Positions 22,084 to 32,258 of a stretch of DNA of 64,000 nt are shown one piece after another. Both the position numbers and the translations under genes were made by a program. Origin of the DNA: Bacteroidales bacterium (GTDB taxonomy: Bacteria > Bacteroidota > Bacteroidia > Bacteroidales > WCHB1-69). Location of the stretch: contig JAKSMG010000004.1 of assembly GCA_024400755.1 (NCBI GenBank), positions 101,087-165,086 on the forward strand. The letters run 5' to 3'. The notes beneath the pieces were generated by a model, which was given only the letters and a program-made list of their open reading frames with translations, did not search any database and was not told the origin of the DNA. Each line of letters starts with the position of its first letter. The stretch's first letter is position 1.

Positions 22084-25000
22084 GACAGTTTTTGTATTTC
22101 TTTCCACTTCCACAAGGACAAGGATCGTTGCGGCCCACCCGTTTTTCAACCCTGACAGGAGCATTGCCCTTGCCGCCGGGAGCCACTTGACGACCTTCTC
22201 CGACTTCCTGTCTTCCTGTCTGCAGTTTCTTGGCATCAGATTCCGGCAACTGGGCTTCCTTCACCTGACTATTATCCGAAATTGGAACACTACCCTTAGT
22301 TAAGAACGAAACAATTTCGGTACTGATACGGGTAAGCAACTGGTCAAACAAATTGAAAGATTCAAGTTTATAAATCAACAACGGGTCTTTCTGTTCGTAT
22401 GAAGCATTTTGAACGGATTGTTTCAAGTCGTCCAAATCGCGAAGATGTTCCTTCCAAGCGTTATCAATCACCGCCAAAGTAATTCCCTTTTCAATAGACA
22501 AACCCACTTCACGACCTTTGGTCTCGTATGATTTTTTCAATGGAGCCACCACCGTCAAGTTTTTCACGCCATCAGTAAACGGAATGGCAATATTTTTAAA
22601 TCTATCACCCTGGTCCAGATAAACTCTTTCGATAATGGGATAGGTCTTCGCACTCAGTTGCTGAATTTTTTCCTGATAATGATTATAGATGACCGGGAAA
22701 AGTTCATCAGTAAGTTTCTGAGGACGTTCTTGCAAGAATTTATGTTCTTCAAAAGGAGATTCACAACCAAAAGTGGTAATCATATCTTGGCAAAATCCTT
22801 CATAATCTTTATTATTCCAATTATTATCTACCACGATAGAGCAAACATCATAGAACATACCCGAAATGTCAATGGCCAAACGGTCTCCAAACAAGGCATT
22901 TCGACGCTTGTTATAAATGGTACTACGCTGATGATTCATCACATCATCGTATTCCAACAGACGCTTACGGGTGCCGAAGTTGTTTTCTTCCACCTTTTTC
23001 TGTGCTCTTTCAATGGATTTTGAAATCATACTATGCTGAATGACTTCACCATCCTGCAAACCCAGATTGTCCATTACTTTGGCAATACGGTCGGAACCGA
23101 ATAAACGCATCAGATCGTCTTCCAAGGAAACAAAGAACTGGGAACTACCGGGATCACCCTGACGACCGGAACGACCTCTCAGCTGACGGTCCACACGACG
23201 CGAATCGTGACGTTCCGTACCGATAATGGCCAAACCGCCCTTTTCCTTGATGCCGGGTCCCAACTTGATATCGGTACCACGACCTGCCATATTGGTAGAA
23301 ATGGTGACGGTTCCCGCCTGACCGGCTTCCGCCACAATGTCGGCTTCTTTCTTGTGCAATTTCGCATTCAGCACATTGTGCTTGATTTTTCTAACCGTCA
23401 GAATCTTAGATAATAATTCAGAAGTTTCAACAGAAGTCGTACCCACCAAAACAGGTCTTCCTTCCGCATTCAGGCGTAGGATTTCATCCACCACGGCCGC
23501 ATATTTTTCACGTTTGGTCTTATACACCAAGTCTTCATTATCCACACGGGCAATCGGACGATTGGTAGGAATGACTACCACATCCAGTTTGTAGATATTC
23601 CAAAATTCACCGGCTTCCGTTTCAGCAGTACCCGTCATACCTGACAATTTCTTGTACATTCTGAAATAGTTCTGAAGCGTAATGGTGGCATAGGTTTGGG
23701 TAGCCGCTTCCACCTTCACATTTTCCTTGGCTTCAATAGCTTGGTGCAAGCCGTCGGAATAGCGACGACCTTCCATAATACGACCCGTTTGTTCATCAAC
23801 AATCTTGACTTTATTGTCAATAATAACGTATTCCACGTCTTTTTCAAACATCGTATATGCTTTCAACAGCTGGTGAATCGTATGGATTCTTTCCGAAGCG
23901 ATAGAGAAATTGCGATAGATTTCGTCTTTACGTTGCTGTTTTTCCTTTGGATCCAGATTTTCCTTCTCCAATTCAGCAATTTCGGCACCCACATCCGGCA
24001 TAATAAACATCTTGGCTTCCTCGGCATCCTTGGAAATCAGTTCGATACCCTTATCCATAATGTCCACCGTATTCAACTTTTCTTCGATGACAAAATAAAG
24101 TTCATCATCGATCAGGTGCATATTTCTGTTTTGCTCCTGCATAAAGAAACCTTCGGTGCGGAGCAAAACCTGTTTCATACCCTGTTCGCTCAAGAACTTG
24201 ATTAAGGCCTTGTTTTTAGGCAAACCACGTTGGGCGCGAAGCAACAACATAGCTCCTTCGTCCGTAGGCTTTGGATCAGGGTTTTCAGCCAGTAATTTCT
24301 TGGCTTTCGTTAAAATTTCAGCCACATAAACCTTTTGGGCATTATATAATTTTTCAACGATAGGCTTATATAAATCAAATTCCTGTTGATCGCCACGAGG
24401 AGTCGGACCAGAAATAATCAAAGGCGTACGAGCATCGTCAATCAAAACGGAGTCAACCTCATCCACAATAGCGAAATTGTGCGGACGCTGCACCAATTCC
24501 GTGATATTTCGTGCCATATTGTCACGCAAATAGTCAAAACCGAATTCATTGTTTGTACCGTATGTTACATCGGCGGCGTATGCCTTACGACGTTCTTCGG
24601 AGTTGGGTTCGTGCTTATCGATACAGTCAACGGTGAGGCCGTGAAATTCATACAGCAAACCCATCCACTCGGCATCACGCTTGGCCAAATAATCGTTCAC
24701 GGTAACCACGTGAACACCTTTGCCTGGAAGTGCATTCAAATAGACCGGCAATGTCGCCACGAGAGTTTTACCTTCACCCGTGGCCATTTCGGAAATCTTG
24801 CCTTGATGCAGCACGGTACCACCGATAATCTGCACATCATAATGGCACATATCCCATTTAATCATATTGCCGCCTGCCGACCAGGTATTGTGATACAAAG
24901 CCTTGTCGCCCACAATCTCAATGCAGTTTCTGTAGGCAGCAATGTCACGGTCCATCTGCGTCGCCGTCACTTCCACGATTTCATTGTCCTTGAAACGGCG

Positions 25001-25357
25001 TGCCGTCTCCTTCATCACGGCAAAAGCTTCGGGAAGAATCTCGTCCAAGACTTCCTGGGTTTTCTTGTAGGAACGTTTTTCCAAGTTTTCCAATTCCTTG
25101 TAGAAATCTTCCTTTTCTTCAATAGGAATATCATAATTTTTGTCAAGATAATCCTTGATTTCCGCAATTCTCGCTTCTTCCTCTTTAACGGTTTCGGCTA
25201 TATGTTGTTTAAATTCCACCGTCTTATGGCGGAGTTCGTCATTACTGAGTTCTTTGATGGTTTCGTAAGCGGCTAAGGTTTTTTCAAGGTACGGTTTCAA
25301 TTCCTTGAGGTCACGATCGGCCTTGGTGCCGAATAGCTTACTTAAAAAATTTGCCAT
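22064..25357 (-). CDS. secA: Preprotein translocase ATPase SecA
   Basis: 1097 residues, long but typical for Bacteroidota (E. coli has 901). SecA drives export of unfolded preproteins through SecYEG. Motifs: DEAD-type Walker A MATGEGKT (191-198), Walker [17 protein letters not shown] (about 287-302), the second helicase domain ([48 protein letters not shown]) and a C-terminal SEC-C zinc site [18 protein letters not shown] basic, Gly-rich linker precedes that tail. It has its own promoter box 26 bases upstream and is followed by a coupled glycosyltransferase gene. Confidence 0.98.
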   Translation of the reverse strand: MANFLSKLFGTKADRDLKELKPYLEKTLAAYETIKELSNDELRHKTVEFKQHIAETVKEEEARIAEIKDYLDKNYDIPIEEKEDFYKELENLEKRSYKKTQEVLDEILPEAFAVMKETARRFKDNEIVEVTATQMDRDIAAYRNCIEIVGDKALYHNTWSAGGNMIKWDMCHYDVQIIGGTVLHQGKISEMATGEGKTLVATLPVYLNALPGKGVHVVTVNDYLAKRDAEWMGLLYEFHGLTVDCIDKHEPNSEERRKAYAADVTYGTNNEFGFDYLRDNMARNITELVQRPHNFAIVDEVDSVLIDDARTPLIISGPTPRGDQQEFDLYKPIVEKLYNAQKVYVAEILTKAKKLLAENPDPKPTDEGAMLLLRAQRGLPKNKALIKFLSEQGMKQVLLRTEGFFMQEQNRNMHLIDDELYFVIEEKLNTVDIMDKGIELISKDAEEAKMFIMPDVGAEIAELEKENLDPKEKQQRKDEIYRNFSIASERIHTIHQLLKAYTMFEKDVEYVIIDNKVKIVDEQTGRIMEGRRYSDGLHQAIEAKENVKVEAATQTYATITLQNYFRMYKKLSGMTGTAETEAGEFWNIYKLDVVVIPTNRPIARVDNEDLVYKTKREKYAAVVDEILRLNAEGRPVLVGTTSVETSELLSKILTVRKIKHNVLNAKLHKKEADIVAEAGQAGTVTISTNMAGRGTDIKLGPGIKEKGGLAIIGTERHDSRRVDRQLRGRSGRQGDPGSSQFFVSLEDDLMRLFGSDRIAKVMDNLGLQDGEVIQHSMISKSIERAQKKVEENNFGTRKRLLEYDDVMNHQRSTIYNKRRNALFGDRLAIDISGMFYDVCSIVVDNNWNNKDYEGFCQDMITTFGCESPFEEHKFLQERPQKLTDELFPVIYNHYQEKIQQLSAKTYPIIERVYLDQGDRFKNIAIPFTDGVKNLTVVAPLKKSYETKGREVGLSIEKGITLAVIDNAWKEHLRDLDDLKQSVQNASYEQKDPLLIYKLESFNLFDQLLTRISTEIVSFLTKGSVPISDNSQVKEAQLPESDAKKLQTGRQEVGEGRQVAPGGKGNAPVRVEKRVGRNDPCPCGSGKKYKNCHGRDEQ

Positions 25358-25383
25358 TATATAGTATTTTAAAATTAAGGTTG

Positions 25384-25391
25384 CAAAAATA
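25384..25391 (-). promoter_or_regulatory. -7 box for secA
   Basis: TATTTTTG followed by CA on the minus strand, 26 bases from the secA ATG. The rest of the 170-base gap up to 25527 shows no further structure. Confidence 0.7.
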
Positions 25392-25527
25392 CAAAATTAA
25401 TCGGAAACTCACACCAACGATTTTTTGAAATTCAAACATTATCCACCCCGACCTCATCTGCCCATTTCATCATCGATGTCTGTTTTTTCCTCTCTGTTCA
25501 CAGCTCACAATTCACTGATCACAAATC

Positions 25528-28077
25528 TTAATCCAAAATAATCTCGTCACAGAAAATATAGGATGCCTGACCCGCCGCCTGATGCCATGACGGCAAAACT
25601 CCCGCATTCTTCATTACTACACGAACATAGCGACTTTTAATGTTGAGATCATCATCCTGAACAGTATAAATACCTTTGCTACCGGCATTATAATCCACAT
25701 TGGGAACGTTTAGCGTACGATAAAGACGATAGTTTTGACCATCTTTGGATGTGTAGATTTCCACTACTTTCGGCGACATAATCCAATCATACACGTCTTG
25801 AAAAAAATGCGTTTTAAAATGGGACAGATTCGTGACCTTGCCAAAATCAAACTCCACATCGATGTCTTGTCCCCAATAACCTTGCCAGCAACCGTCCAAA
25901 TAACTTTCACTTCCCATAATGCCATCGGCCAATGCCATTTTACCGGCAGCGGCATATTGTGGACGATAGGTGGCATATTCCGTATTGAGTTTGGAAATCT
26001 TACGCATTCCCTTGTGTATCAACACATATTGTTCTGAAATTACGTCTTCTTCCATTGCATTTTTCGTGGCAGCACGCACCATTGCCGCTTGTCCCAAAGT
26101 AAAAGAAGACGTATAAAGATTTTCTCCAATCAAGGGCTTTCGGCCATCAAGAGTATAATAGATATCCTGATCGTTAAATACCGTTCGTAAAGTTACCACC
26201 GCCTGGCCTTGGTCATTCAAATCAGAATGAAATAAAACATGATAAGGAATATTCAACAATTCCTGTGCCACCGCATCAAAGCGTTTTTCTACAATATCTC
26301 GACTGTAGGAACGGCTTTCCTCATCCCATAGTTTTACATATTCCATCTTTGCCTGATGTAAAATACGAAGAGTTTCTCGAATATCATATTCAATCTCTTC
26401 TTTGGAAAATGACTTATCATTATTTAAATAACGGCTGATTTTATATCGAAGCATATTTTTGTAGGCCACGGCTTGCTGTCTCAAGCAAACATAATGCGCA
26501 ATGCGAACCGAAGCGTCGTATTGCTTATGAGAATTGGTAAAAGGAACCTCGTAATTCTTGATTTTGGATTGAATCAAATGAAAAACATCTTTATTTTTCT
26601 GATAGGCCTCGTCAGTAATTTTGGACGGATACATATCCCAAATGCTTTCATAAAGACTTGAATTTTGGAAGAAATTTTGAATATCGGTATATTCAAGAGC
26701 CGAAATGAGTTTAAATTCATCGGCAGGATAAATAAAAGTGCCGTAAAACGCATTGTTGAACACGTCAAGTCGGTCTTTGCGTTCCACATCGGCTTGGGCG
26801 GGTTCGGTATTGGAAATCGGGTTCCAACTCATTTCGGCGGCCCAGGCCATGCCGTGCCAAGTGCTATTGAACAAAGATTCTCCCGAATCGTCCCAAGCCG
26901 TGTTCATCATTCCGAGTGCCCCGTTTTGATAACCATCACGCACCAAGTTGGCAATATTTTTAGTATAGGTTTCCACACTTGGATACACCGTGCTCCACAT
27001 ACTCATACCGGGAGCCACCATAAATTCCAGATGTTGGTCGGTAAACGGCTTAATCATATCCACGTAACTGTCGGCAGCCGCATAACTCCAAACCACCATA
27101 AGCATATCTTTGGGCAATTGAGCAGTAATTTCCGGATCTTTGGCTGCGATATCTCCCCACATCATCACCCGCTTACCCAATGGTTTCAGGATGTTATACA
27201 TTCGATTGACATGCTGTGCATACACTTGTCCCGCCGTCAATCCCGACTGCTGCAAATAGGCCTTGGCCTTCCCATAACCTAAAGCTTCCGTTTCATCACA
27301 ATCAATATTGAAAAATGGCGATTGATAAGCTTTCGCCACCGTTTCCAATTCGTATGTCAGAAAATCGTATGTCTCTTCTTTGCCCGGATTCCAATTGGTC
27401 TTGGTGTCGGCCATATCCTGATAAAAAGGAATACGCAACGTCTTTTCAGCGTGGGCCAGACATTGCTGATTTCCAAACAATTCAACATGATACTGGGCGG
27501 CGAATTGTTCCAACTCCTTAATTTCAGAAGCCGTAAGTCCATCAGTTGGGGCCACGTCTGGATATTGACCCAATTTGAAAACGTGTTCGGTATAAAGATT
27601 AAAAAAATTCATCTTGTATTCGGAAAGCGTAACAATGACACGCTTCATAAAATCCATATTGGCAATAGGGCCGCGACTGATGTCATCCATCCAACCACGA
27701 TATTTCAATTTTGGATAATCGACAATATGATAACACGGCAATTGGATAGGCTGACTTTTATCCGCACAAAAAGAGGAATAGAAACGCAGCAACTGATTGA
27801 CGCTCTGCCTGCCATAAAACAAACCCGTTTCCGTCGTGGCCTGAATCAGGATTTTATCAGGAAGAACATCTAAAATATAGCCCTGATCCGCATTTGTATC
27901 AACGGGAAAAGAAGCAATGATTTGGGTTTCAACATTGGGTAATTGATGGATATAGAATGAACAAAAACCTTCGCGAACCTCAACTTTTTGCGGAGTGGGA
28001 ATAATGCCCGTTTCTTGCGATTGTGCCATAAGGGAACACAATCCGCAAAACATCAATAAACATAAAAATTTGCGCAT
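25528..28077 (-). CDS. Exported family 20 glycoside hydrolase with C-terminal discoidin-like domain
   Basis: 849 residues with signal peptide MRKFLCLLMFCGLCSLMAQ. Residues 24-115 form a GH20b-type N-terminal domain (IIPTPQKVEVREG, ILIQATTETGLFYGRQSVNQLL). The catalytic barrel runs from about 120 to 480: KYRGWMDDISRGP, MNFFNLYTEH and the acid/base region FFNIDCDETEALGYG, where the Asp-Glu pair is intact. Then come helices, a chitobiase-type beta domain (YYTLDGRKPL, about 620-680) and an F5/8-type domain (about 705-849, DIDVEFDFGKVTNL). It should release terminal N-acetylhexosamines from glycans in the periplasm or at the surface. It closes the smpB-merR operon (2-base gaps). Confidence 0.85.
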   Translation of the reverse strand: MRKFLCLLMFCGLCSLMAQSQETGIIPTPQKVEVREGFCSFYIHQLPNVETQIIASFPVDTNADQGYILDVLPDKILIQATTETGLFYGRQSVNQLLRFYSSFCADKSQPIQLPCYHIVDYPKLKYRGWMDDISRGPIANMDFMKRVIVTLSEYKMNFFNLYTEHVFKLGQYPDVAPTDGLTASEIKELEQFAAQYHVELFGNQQCLAHAEKTLRIPFYQDMADTKTNWNPGKEETYDFLTYELETVAKAYQSPFFNIDCDETEALGYGKAKAYLQQSGLTAGQVYAQHVNRMYNILKPLGKRVMMWGDIAAKDPEITAQLPKDMLMVVWSYAAADSYVDMIKPFTDQHLEFMVAPGMSMWSTVYPSVETYTKNIANLVRDGYQNGALGMMNTAWDDSGESLFNSTWHGMAWAAEMSWNPISNTEPAQADVERKDRLDVFNNAFYGTFIYPADEFKLISALEYTDIQNFFQNSSLYESIWDMYPSKITDEAYQKNKDVFHLIQSKIKNYEVPFTNSHKQYDASVRIAHYVCLRQQAVAYKNMLRYKISRYLNNDKSFSKEEIEYDIRETLRILHQAKMEYVKLWDEESRSYSRDIVEKRFDAVAQELLNIPYHVLFHSDLNDQGQAVVTLRTVFNDQDIYYTLDGRKPLIGENLYTSSFTLGQAAMVRAATKNAMEEDVISEQYVLIHKGMRKISKLNTEYATYRPQYAAAGKMALADGIMGSESYLDGCWQGYWGQDIDVEFDFGKVTNLSHFKTHFFQDVYDWIMSPKVVEIYTSKDGQNYRLYRTLNVPNVDYNAGSKGIYTVQDDDLNIKSRYVRVVMKNAGVLPSWHQAAGQASYIFCDEIILD

Positions 28078-28079
28078 AA

Positions 28080-28406
28080 TTATAGACCTTCTTTGATTTC
28101 AAGTAATAAATCTTTGATTTTGAGGAGGGTACTGGCGATGTGTGCGTTATAGGTTTCCTTCATAAAATTATTCTTCATCGCTTCCTTCGCCCCTTTCAAG
28201 GTATAGCCCTTAGTTTTGGTAAGATAATGAATGGTCTTGATGAGATCAATATCCTGACGAGAATAATAACGCTCACCCTTCTTGTTTTTGAAGGGCTTGA
28301 TTTCAGAAAATTCTTTTTCCCAGTAACGCAATGTAGCCGGGGTAAGGTCAAACATTTTGGACGTATCTCCAATGCTGAAATAACTGCGTTCGATGTCTTC
28401 TTCCAT
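28080..28406 (-). CDS. MerR-family transcriptional regulator
   Basis: 108 residues. A winged-helix MerR domain fills the N-terminus: YFSIGDTSKMFDLTPATLRYWEKEF (about 9-33), then KGERYYSRQDIDLIKTIHYLTKTKGYTLKGAKEAM (about 43-77), followed by a short helix. There is no Cys- or ligand-binding C-terminal domain, so it is of the minimal type. It begins 2 bases after smpB and ends 2 bases before the GH20 gene; a role in controlling that hydrolase is a possibility suggested only by position. Confidence 0.93.
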   Translation of the reverse strand: MEEDIERSYFSIGDTSKMFDLTPATLRYWEKEFSEIKPFKNKKGERYYSRQDIDLIKTIHYLTKTKGYTLKGAKEAMKNNFMKETYNAHIASTLLKIKDLLLEIKEGL

Positions 28407-28408
28407 AC

Positions 28409-28870
28409 TTATTCCTCATCGCGGGCGGCAGCCCTTCTATTGTCTTTTTCTTTAATACTTTCGCGTTTATCGTACATTTTTTTACCACGGGCAAGGGAAA
28501 TATCCAACTTGGCATACCCTTTTTCATTAATCCAAAGCAAGGTTGGAATAATGGTCGTGCCACGGTCGTTGAGCTTGCTCATCAATTTTTTGATTTCCTT
28601 CTTATTCAGCAATAATTTACGGTCGCGCTTGGGCTCGTGGTTATTGTAACTGCCGTGCGTATATTCGCTGATGTGCATATTGTGAACCCATAACTCACCA
28701 TTGACAAATGAGCAATAACTGTCGGTGAGGTTCGCCTTGCCCGCACGAATGGATTTGATTTCCGTGCCACACAAGACAAGACCTGCCGAAAAAGAGGTTA
28801 GCAGATAATATTCAAATTCTGCTTTTCTATTCTTGATAGCGATTTGAGAAACTGTTTTTTCCTTTGCCAT
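28409..28870 (-). CDS. smpB: SsrA-binding protein SmpB
   Basis: 153 residues from ATG 28870; the longer frame would run into the promoter. SmpB carries tmRNA to stalled ribosomes. Motifs: [21 protein letters not shown] (10-30), [21 protein letters not shown] (33-53), [26 protein letters not shown] (63-88), [38 protein letters not shown] with the basic C-terminal tail that mimics the anticodon stem. All expected features are present. Confidence 0.97.
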   Translation of the reverse strand: MAKEKTVSQIAIKNRKAEFEYYLLTSFSAGLVLCGTEIKSIRAGKANLTDSYCSFVNGELWVHNMHISEYTHGSYNNHEPKRDRKLLLNKKEIKKLMSKLNDRGTTIIPTLLWINEKGYAKLDISLARGKKMYDKRESIKEKDNRRAAARDEE

Positions 28871-28891
28871 TAATACAATAAATATTGGCTG

Positions 28892-28899
28892 CAAATTTA
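28892..28899 (-). promoter_or_regulatory. -7 box for smpB-merR-GH20
   Basis: TAAATTTG followed by CA on the minus strand, 21 bases before ATG 28870. It is back to back with the cdaA promoter. Confidence 0.65.
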
Positions 28900-28914
28900 C
28901 ATTAAAAAATTGAT

Positions 28915-28922
28915 TATTTTTG
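28915..28922 (+). promoter_or_regulatory. -7 box for cdaA-lgt-folP
   Basis: TATTTTTG followed by CA, only 13 bases before ATG 28936, so the mRNA is almost leaderless. Confidence 0.65.
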
Positions 28923-28935
28923 CAAAAATTTTGAT

Positions 28936-29724
28936 ATGATAAAGTTATTAGCATTAGGTTTCTTGAAATTCGGCATTTCCGACTTGGTGGACATACTATT
29001 GATTGCCATCCTGCTCTATTGGCTTTACCGCATTTTAAGAGGAACGGGAGCCATCAAGATATTTTGGGGAATTTTTATTGTCTTCTTGATTTGGAGTATC
29101 GCCAGATTCTTTCATTTGACTATGTTTGCCGGACTGCTCGGTAAGATTTTCAGCGTGGGTTTGATAGCCCTCATCGTCATTTACCAGCCCGAAATACGGA
29201 AATTTTTAACCTATATCGGCAACACGCGATTTACCAAGTTTTTCGAAAACCGAAGAAATCGAAAATTAAGTTCCGAGGATTACGCTGAAGATATTGACTC
29301 CATTGTACGGGCCTGCAAACGAATGGCCAGTTCAAAAACCGGAGCGCTGATTATTATTGCCCGTTCCACTCCCTTGTATGATTATCTTCAAACAGGAGAA
29401 AGAATTGATTCGCTGATTTCTCGTGAATTATTAGAAAACATCTTTTTCAAGAACAGTCCCTTACACGATGGCGCGGTCATCATTAAAGATCATCGTATCG
29501 CGGCGGCACGCTGCATTTTGCCGGTGACCAAAAGAGACGACCTTCCCACCGACCTGGGCCTGCGTCACCGCTCCGCCATCGGCGCCACCCAGCTAACCGA
29601 CGCCCTCGCTATCGTGGTTTCGGAACAAACCGGTCAAATCTCGCTTTGCAAACAAGGCATTATTTCCCGTGACGTTTCTCCAACGGTGCTGAATCAAATG
29701 CTCAACGAAGAGTTAAAACAATAG
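28936..29724 (+). CDS. cdaA: Diadenylate cyclase (c-di-AMP synthase), CdaA type
   Basis: 262 residues. Three membrane helices in the first 85 residues (for example [16 protein letters not shown] and [15 protein letters not shown]) precede the DAC domain. The catalytic DGA motif is at 178-180 (LHDGAVII) and RHR at 210-212 ([10 protein letters not shown]). The enzyme makes cyclic di-AMP from two ATP and sits in the inner membrane; c-di-AMP controls osmolyte balance and wall growth in many bacteria. It is followed by lgt and folP, an order I recall in other Bacteroidales. Confidence 0.95.
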   Translation: MIKLLALGFLKFGISDLVDILLIAILLYWLYRILRGTGAIKIFWGIFIVFLIWSIARFFHLTMFAGLLGKIFSVGLIALIVIYQPEIRKFLTYIGNTRFTKFFENRRNRKLSSEDYAEDIDSIVRACKRMASSKTGALIIIARSTPLYDYLQTGERIDSLISRELLENIFFKNSPLHDGAVIIKDHRIAAARCILPVTKRDDLPTDLGLRHRSAIGATQLTDALAIVVSEQTGQISLCKQGIISRDVSPTVLNQMLNEELKQ

Positions 29725-29763
29725 ATACATCACACTTAATTTTATCATACATTTAGTAGCAAT

Positions 29764-30654
29764 ATGAATTTTCTCGCCTATATTACTTGGAAAGTCAATC
29801 CCGTGGCAATCAGTCTCGGATCAGTTGAAGTTAGATGGTACGGATTGTTGTTGGCCTTGGGCTTTTTCTTTTCTTACCTTATCTTAAGCAAAATTTTCAA
29901 GACGGAGCATATTTCTCAACAGCTATGCGATAAATTATCCATTTGGACGGTGGTTTGGACTATCGTTGGATTACGCCTGGGACATTTTTTGTTTTATGAG
30001 CCGGAATATTTTACCAGTTTAGAAGGAATTTTGGAAATTCTCCTACCTTTCCACGACGGACATTTCGTGGGATATCAAGGTTTGGCAAGTCACGGCGGCG
30101 TCATTGGCATTGTCGCGTTTTTGATTTATTTTGCATGGAAGTATAAAATGAACGTGCTTTGGCTAACCGACCGCTTAGCCATTTGCATTCCCATTGCCGC
30201 CGGAATGGTGAGAATCGGCAATCTGATGAATCACGAAATCGTGGGAAGCATAACCAACGTTCCCTGGGCTTTTGACTTTATTTATGGCGGCCCCGGCATC
30301 GCCGGCACTTTCCGCCACCCCGCACAACTATACGAATCTATCGTCTATTTACTGCTGTTTGCGGCATTCGTCATTTATTACTTCAAATTCGCAAAAGGAA
30401 AAGTCCCGGCAGGCAGAACCACCGGATTGATTTTCTTCGTCATCTTCACGGCCCGCTTCATTATTGAATTCTTCAAGGAAGTACAAGTGGAGAAAGAAAT
30501 GGGTATGACCTTGGACATCGGCCAAAAATTGAGCATTCCCATCTTAATTATTGGTCTGATTTTATTAATTTACTCTATCGTGAAACGAGACAATATCCCA
30601 GTTTACAAAGAAATAGATTGGCAAAAACCGGAATCAAATTCAACCAAAAAATAA
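29764..30654 (+). CDS. lgt: Prolipoprotein diacylglyceryl transferase
   Basis: 296 residues. Lgt moves diacylglycerol from phosphatidylglycerol to the lipobox Cys of prolipoproteins in the inner membrane. Seven membrane helices are apparent. Motifs: VRWYGLLLALGF near the start, VGLRLGHFLFYEP, GLASHGGVIG (about 113-122), the signature RIGNLMNHEIVGSITNVPWAF (residues 151-170 area) and RHPAQLYES with the catalytic His and Arg. With lspA in the same window it accounts for the lipoproteins listed here. It lies 39 bases after cdaA. Confidence 0.95.
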   Translation: MNFLAYITWKVNPVAISLGSVEVRWYGLLLALGFFFSYLILSKIFKTEHISQQLCDKLSIWTVVWTIVGLRLGHFLFYEPEYFTSLEGILEILLPFHDGHFVGYQGLASHGGVIGIVAFLIYFAWKYKMNVLWLTDRLAICIPIAAGMVRIGNLMNHEIVGSITNVPWAFDFIYGGPGIAGTFRHPAQLYESIVYLLLFAAFVIYYFKFAKGKVPAGRTTGLIFFVIFTARFIIEFFKEVQVEKEMGMTLDIGQKLSIPILIIGLILLIYSIVKRDNIPVYKEIDWQKPESNSTKK

Positions 30655-30658
30655 TTTA

Positions 30659-31495
30659 ATGTTGCTCAATTTCAAGGGAAAGTTATTTTCATTGGACAAA
30701 CCACTGATTATGGGAATCTTAAATTGCACAGAAGATTCCTTTTATGATGGTGGACAGTATATTTCCGAACAGAAAATTATTGATCGAGCAACCCAGATAT
30801 TGGAAGAAGGTGCCAACTTAATTGATATCGGTGCCGTTTCCACCCGCCCCGGAGCCACCGACATTCCTGAAGAAGTGGAAAAAGGACGCATCAAAAAGTC
30901 AATAAACCTCATCCTCAAGCATTTTCCCCAAGCTCTCATTTCCGTTGATACCTGGCGAGCTTCCGTAGCCCAATTAGCCATTGACGAAGGAGCGGCAATG
31001 ATTAACGACATTTCCGGCGGCACTTTCGACGACGCAATGATTCCCTTCATTGCACAAGCCAAAGTTCCCTATTGCTTGATGCACTGTCCCGAAAAACCAG
31101 CAGTTATGCAGCAAAACATCCAATATGAAAACCTTATCGGTGACATACTTAGATTTTTTGCCAAACAAATAGCACAACTCAAAACACAAGGCTGCAACGA
31201 CATCATCATTGACCCGGGATTCGGTTTCGGCAAAACCTTGGAACAAAATTATTTTTTAATGCAAAATCTAAATGCATTCCATACGTTGAATTTGCCTATC
31301 CTGGTGGGTATTTCTCGCAAATCAATGATATACAAATTGTTGGAAACCAATCCGCAAGAAGCGCTCAACGGCACCACCGTCCTCAACACAGTGGCTTTAC
31401 TCAAAGGTGCGAAAATTTTACGCGTACACGATGTGAAAGAAGCCGTGGAATGCGTGAAAATTTTGGATTATTTTCTAACAGGTTCTGAAATTTAA
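30659..31495 (+). CDS. folP: Dihydropteroate synthase
   Basis: 278 residues, normal length. FolP joins 6-hydroxymethyl-dihydropterin pyrophosphate and p-aminobenzoate in folate synthesis; it is the sulfonamide target. Motifs: MGILNCTEDSFYDGGQY (18-34; the usual Pro-Thr after Asn-Val is here Cys-Thr-Glu), LIDIGAVSTRPGATDIP (about 54-70), ISVDTWRASVA (about 96-106), INDISGGTFD and DPGFGFGKT (about 184-192), GISRKSMIYKLL. It starts 4 bases after lgt. folA, folD and queD are elsewhere in the window. Confidence 0.95.
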   Translation: MLLNFKGKLFSLDKPLIMGILNCTEDSFYDGGQYISEQKIIDRATQILEEGANLIDIGAVSTRPGATDIPEEVEKGRIKKSINLILKHFPQALISVDTWRASVAQLAIDEGAAMINDISGGTFDDAMIPFIAQAKVPYCLMHCPEKPAVMQQNIQYENLIGDILRFFAKQIAQLKTQGCNDIIIDPGFGFGKTLEQNYFLMQNLNAFHTLNLPILVGISRKSMIYKLLETNPQEALNGTTVLNTVALLKGAKILRVHDVKEAVECVKILDYFLTGSEI

Positions 31496-31541
31496 TAATA
31501 AGAAGAACAAATTCATCAGTTATAAATTCCGATTAATTTTA

Positions 31542-31549
31542 TACTTTTG
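31542..31549 (+). promoter_or_regulatory. -7 box for the DUF3791-DUF3990 cassette
   Basis: TACTTTTG followed by CA, 11 bases before ATG 31561. The cassette therefore has its own promoter and is not simply part of the folP operon. Confidence 0.65.
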
Positions 31550-31560
31550 CAAAAAAATCT

Positions 31561-31785
31561 ATGTCAGAACTAGTAAAAAATAAAATTGAATATATGCTGA
31601 TTATAGTGCAAATGTTTGCTGATAAATATCAAATCAGTAATCGTTTGGCATATCAATATCTTTGCAATTACAAAGGTACAGAATTATTAGAAAAACAGTA
31701 TAACACTTTCCACACTCTTTCTTACGATGATGTTATTGATGATGTGGCTGCTTTTTGTCATAATAATGGAGGATATTTGTTATGA
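31561..31785 (+). CDS. DUF3791-family small protein, first copy
   Basis: 74 residues, helical, no signal peptide. The pattern KIEYMLIIVQMFADKYQISNRLAYQYLCNYKGTELLEKQYNTFHTLSYDDVIDDV matches DUF3791 as I recall it. Its stop overlaps the next start by four bases (ATGA). The family is regularly found next to DUF3990 genes, which suggests it serves as the antidote or specificity factor of that enzyme; this is inference. Confidence 0.8.
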   Translation: MSELVKNKIEYMLIIVQMFADKYQISNRLAYQYLCNYKGTELLEKQYNTFHTLSYDDVIDDVAAFCHNNGGYLL

Positions 31786-32258
31786 TACTGCATCACGGTT
31801 CTAATGTTGTAGTCAAAAACATCGATTTATCCAAATCCAAACCATTTAAAGATTTTGGCAAAGCCTTTTATTTATCAGAAAATATAGAACAGGCAAAAGA
31901 AATGGGTAAGTCAAAAGTTGCTTTGTTTGGTGGAAATATTATTGTTTCTTCTTTTCAATTTGATGAATCTATACTTGAAAGTCAAAAATTGAATATCAAA
32001 ATTTTTAATGAGTATAATGAAGAATGGGCCGACTTCATATTCCATAATCGAGACAAAAAAAATGAGGAATTTAGTCATAACTATGACATTGTCTATGGGC
32101 CCATTGCCAATGACAACATAGGAAATCAAATATTTAGGTATAAAGAAGGGTATATCTCTTTCGAGGATTTTATTCATAATTTAAAATACAAAGAAGGTGC
32201 TACTTTTCAGTATGCTTTTTGTACTGAACTTGCTATTTCAAAATTGAAAAGAGTATGA
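31782..32258 (+). CDS. DUF3990-family putative ADP-ribosyltransferase
   Basis: 158 residues. DUF3990 belongs, as I recall, to the ADP-ribosyltransferase clan. The three motifs of an H-Y-E-type enzyme can be placed: LHHGS at residues 3-7 (His5), DFGKAFYLSEN at 24-33 (Tyr30) followed by a helix with QA-like EQAKE, and FQYAFCTELAISKL near the end (Glu149). The central part (EWADFIFHNRD, YDIVYGPIANDN) is typical of the family. No export signal is present, so a cytoplasmic target is expected. It overlaps the flanking DUF3791 genes by four bases on both sides. Substrate unknown; a toxin-antitoxin or regulatory role is inferred. Confidence 0.82.
   Translation: MILHHGSNVVVKNIDLSKSKPFKDFGKAFYLSENIEQAKEMGKSKVALFGGNIIVSSFQFDESILESQKLNIKIFNEYNEEWADFIFHNRDKKNEEFSHNYDIVYGPIANDNIGNQIFRYKEGYISFEDFIHNLKYKEGATFQYAFCTELAISKLKRV

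Noticed and set aside
22084-22236. N-terminal extension of the glycosyltransferase
   Set aside because: It is the secA C-terminal region read in another frame; the natural start is ATG 22083.
24386-25276. 296-residue plus-strand open frame opposite secA
   Set aside because: It is a mirror of the secA coding strand, rich in His and Phe as expected for an antisense frame, without family similarity.
25358-25527. Regulatory RNA in the gap before secA
   Set aside because: Apart from the secA promoter box I found no stable hairpin or conserved motif.
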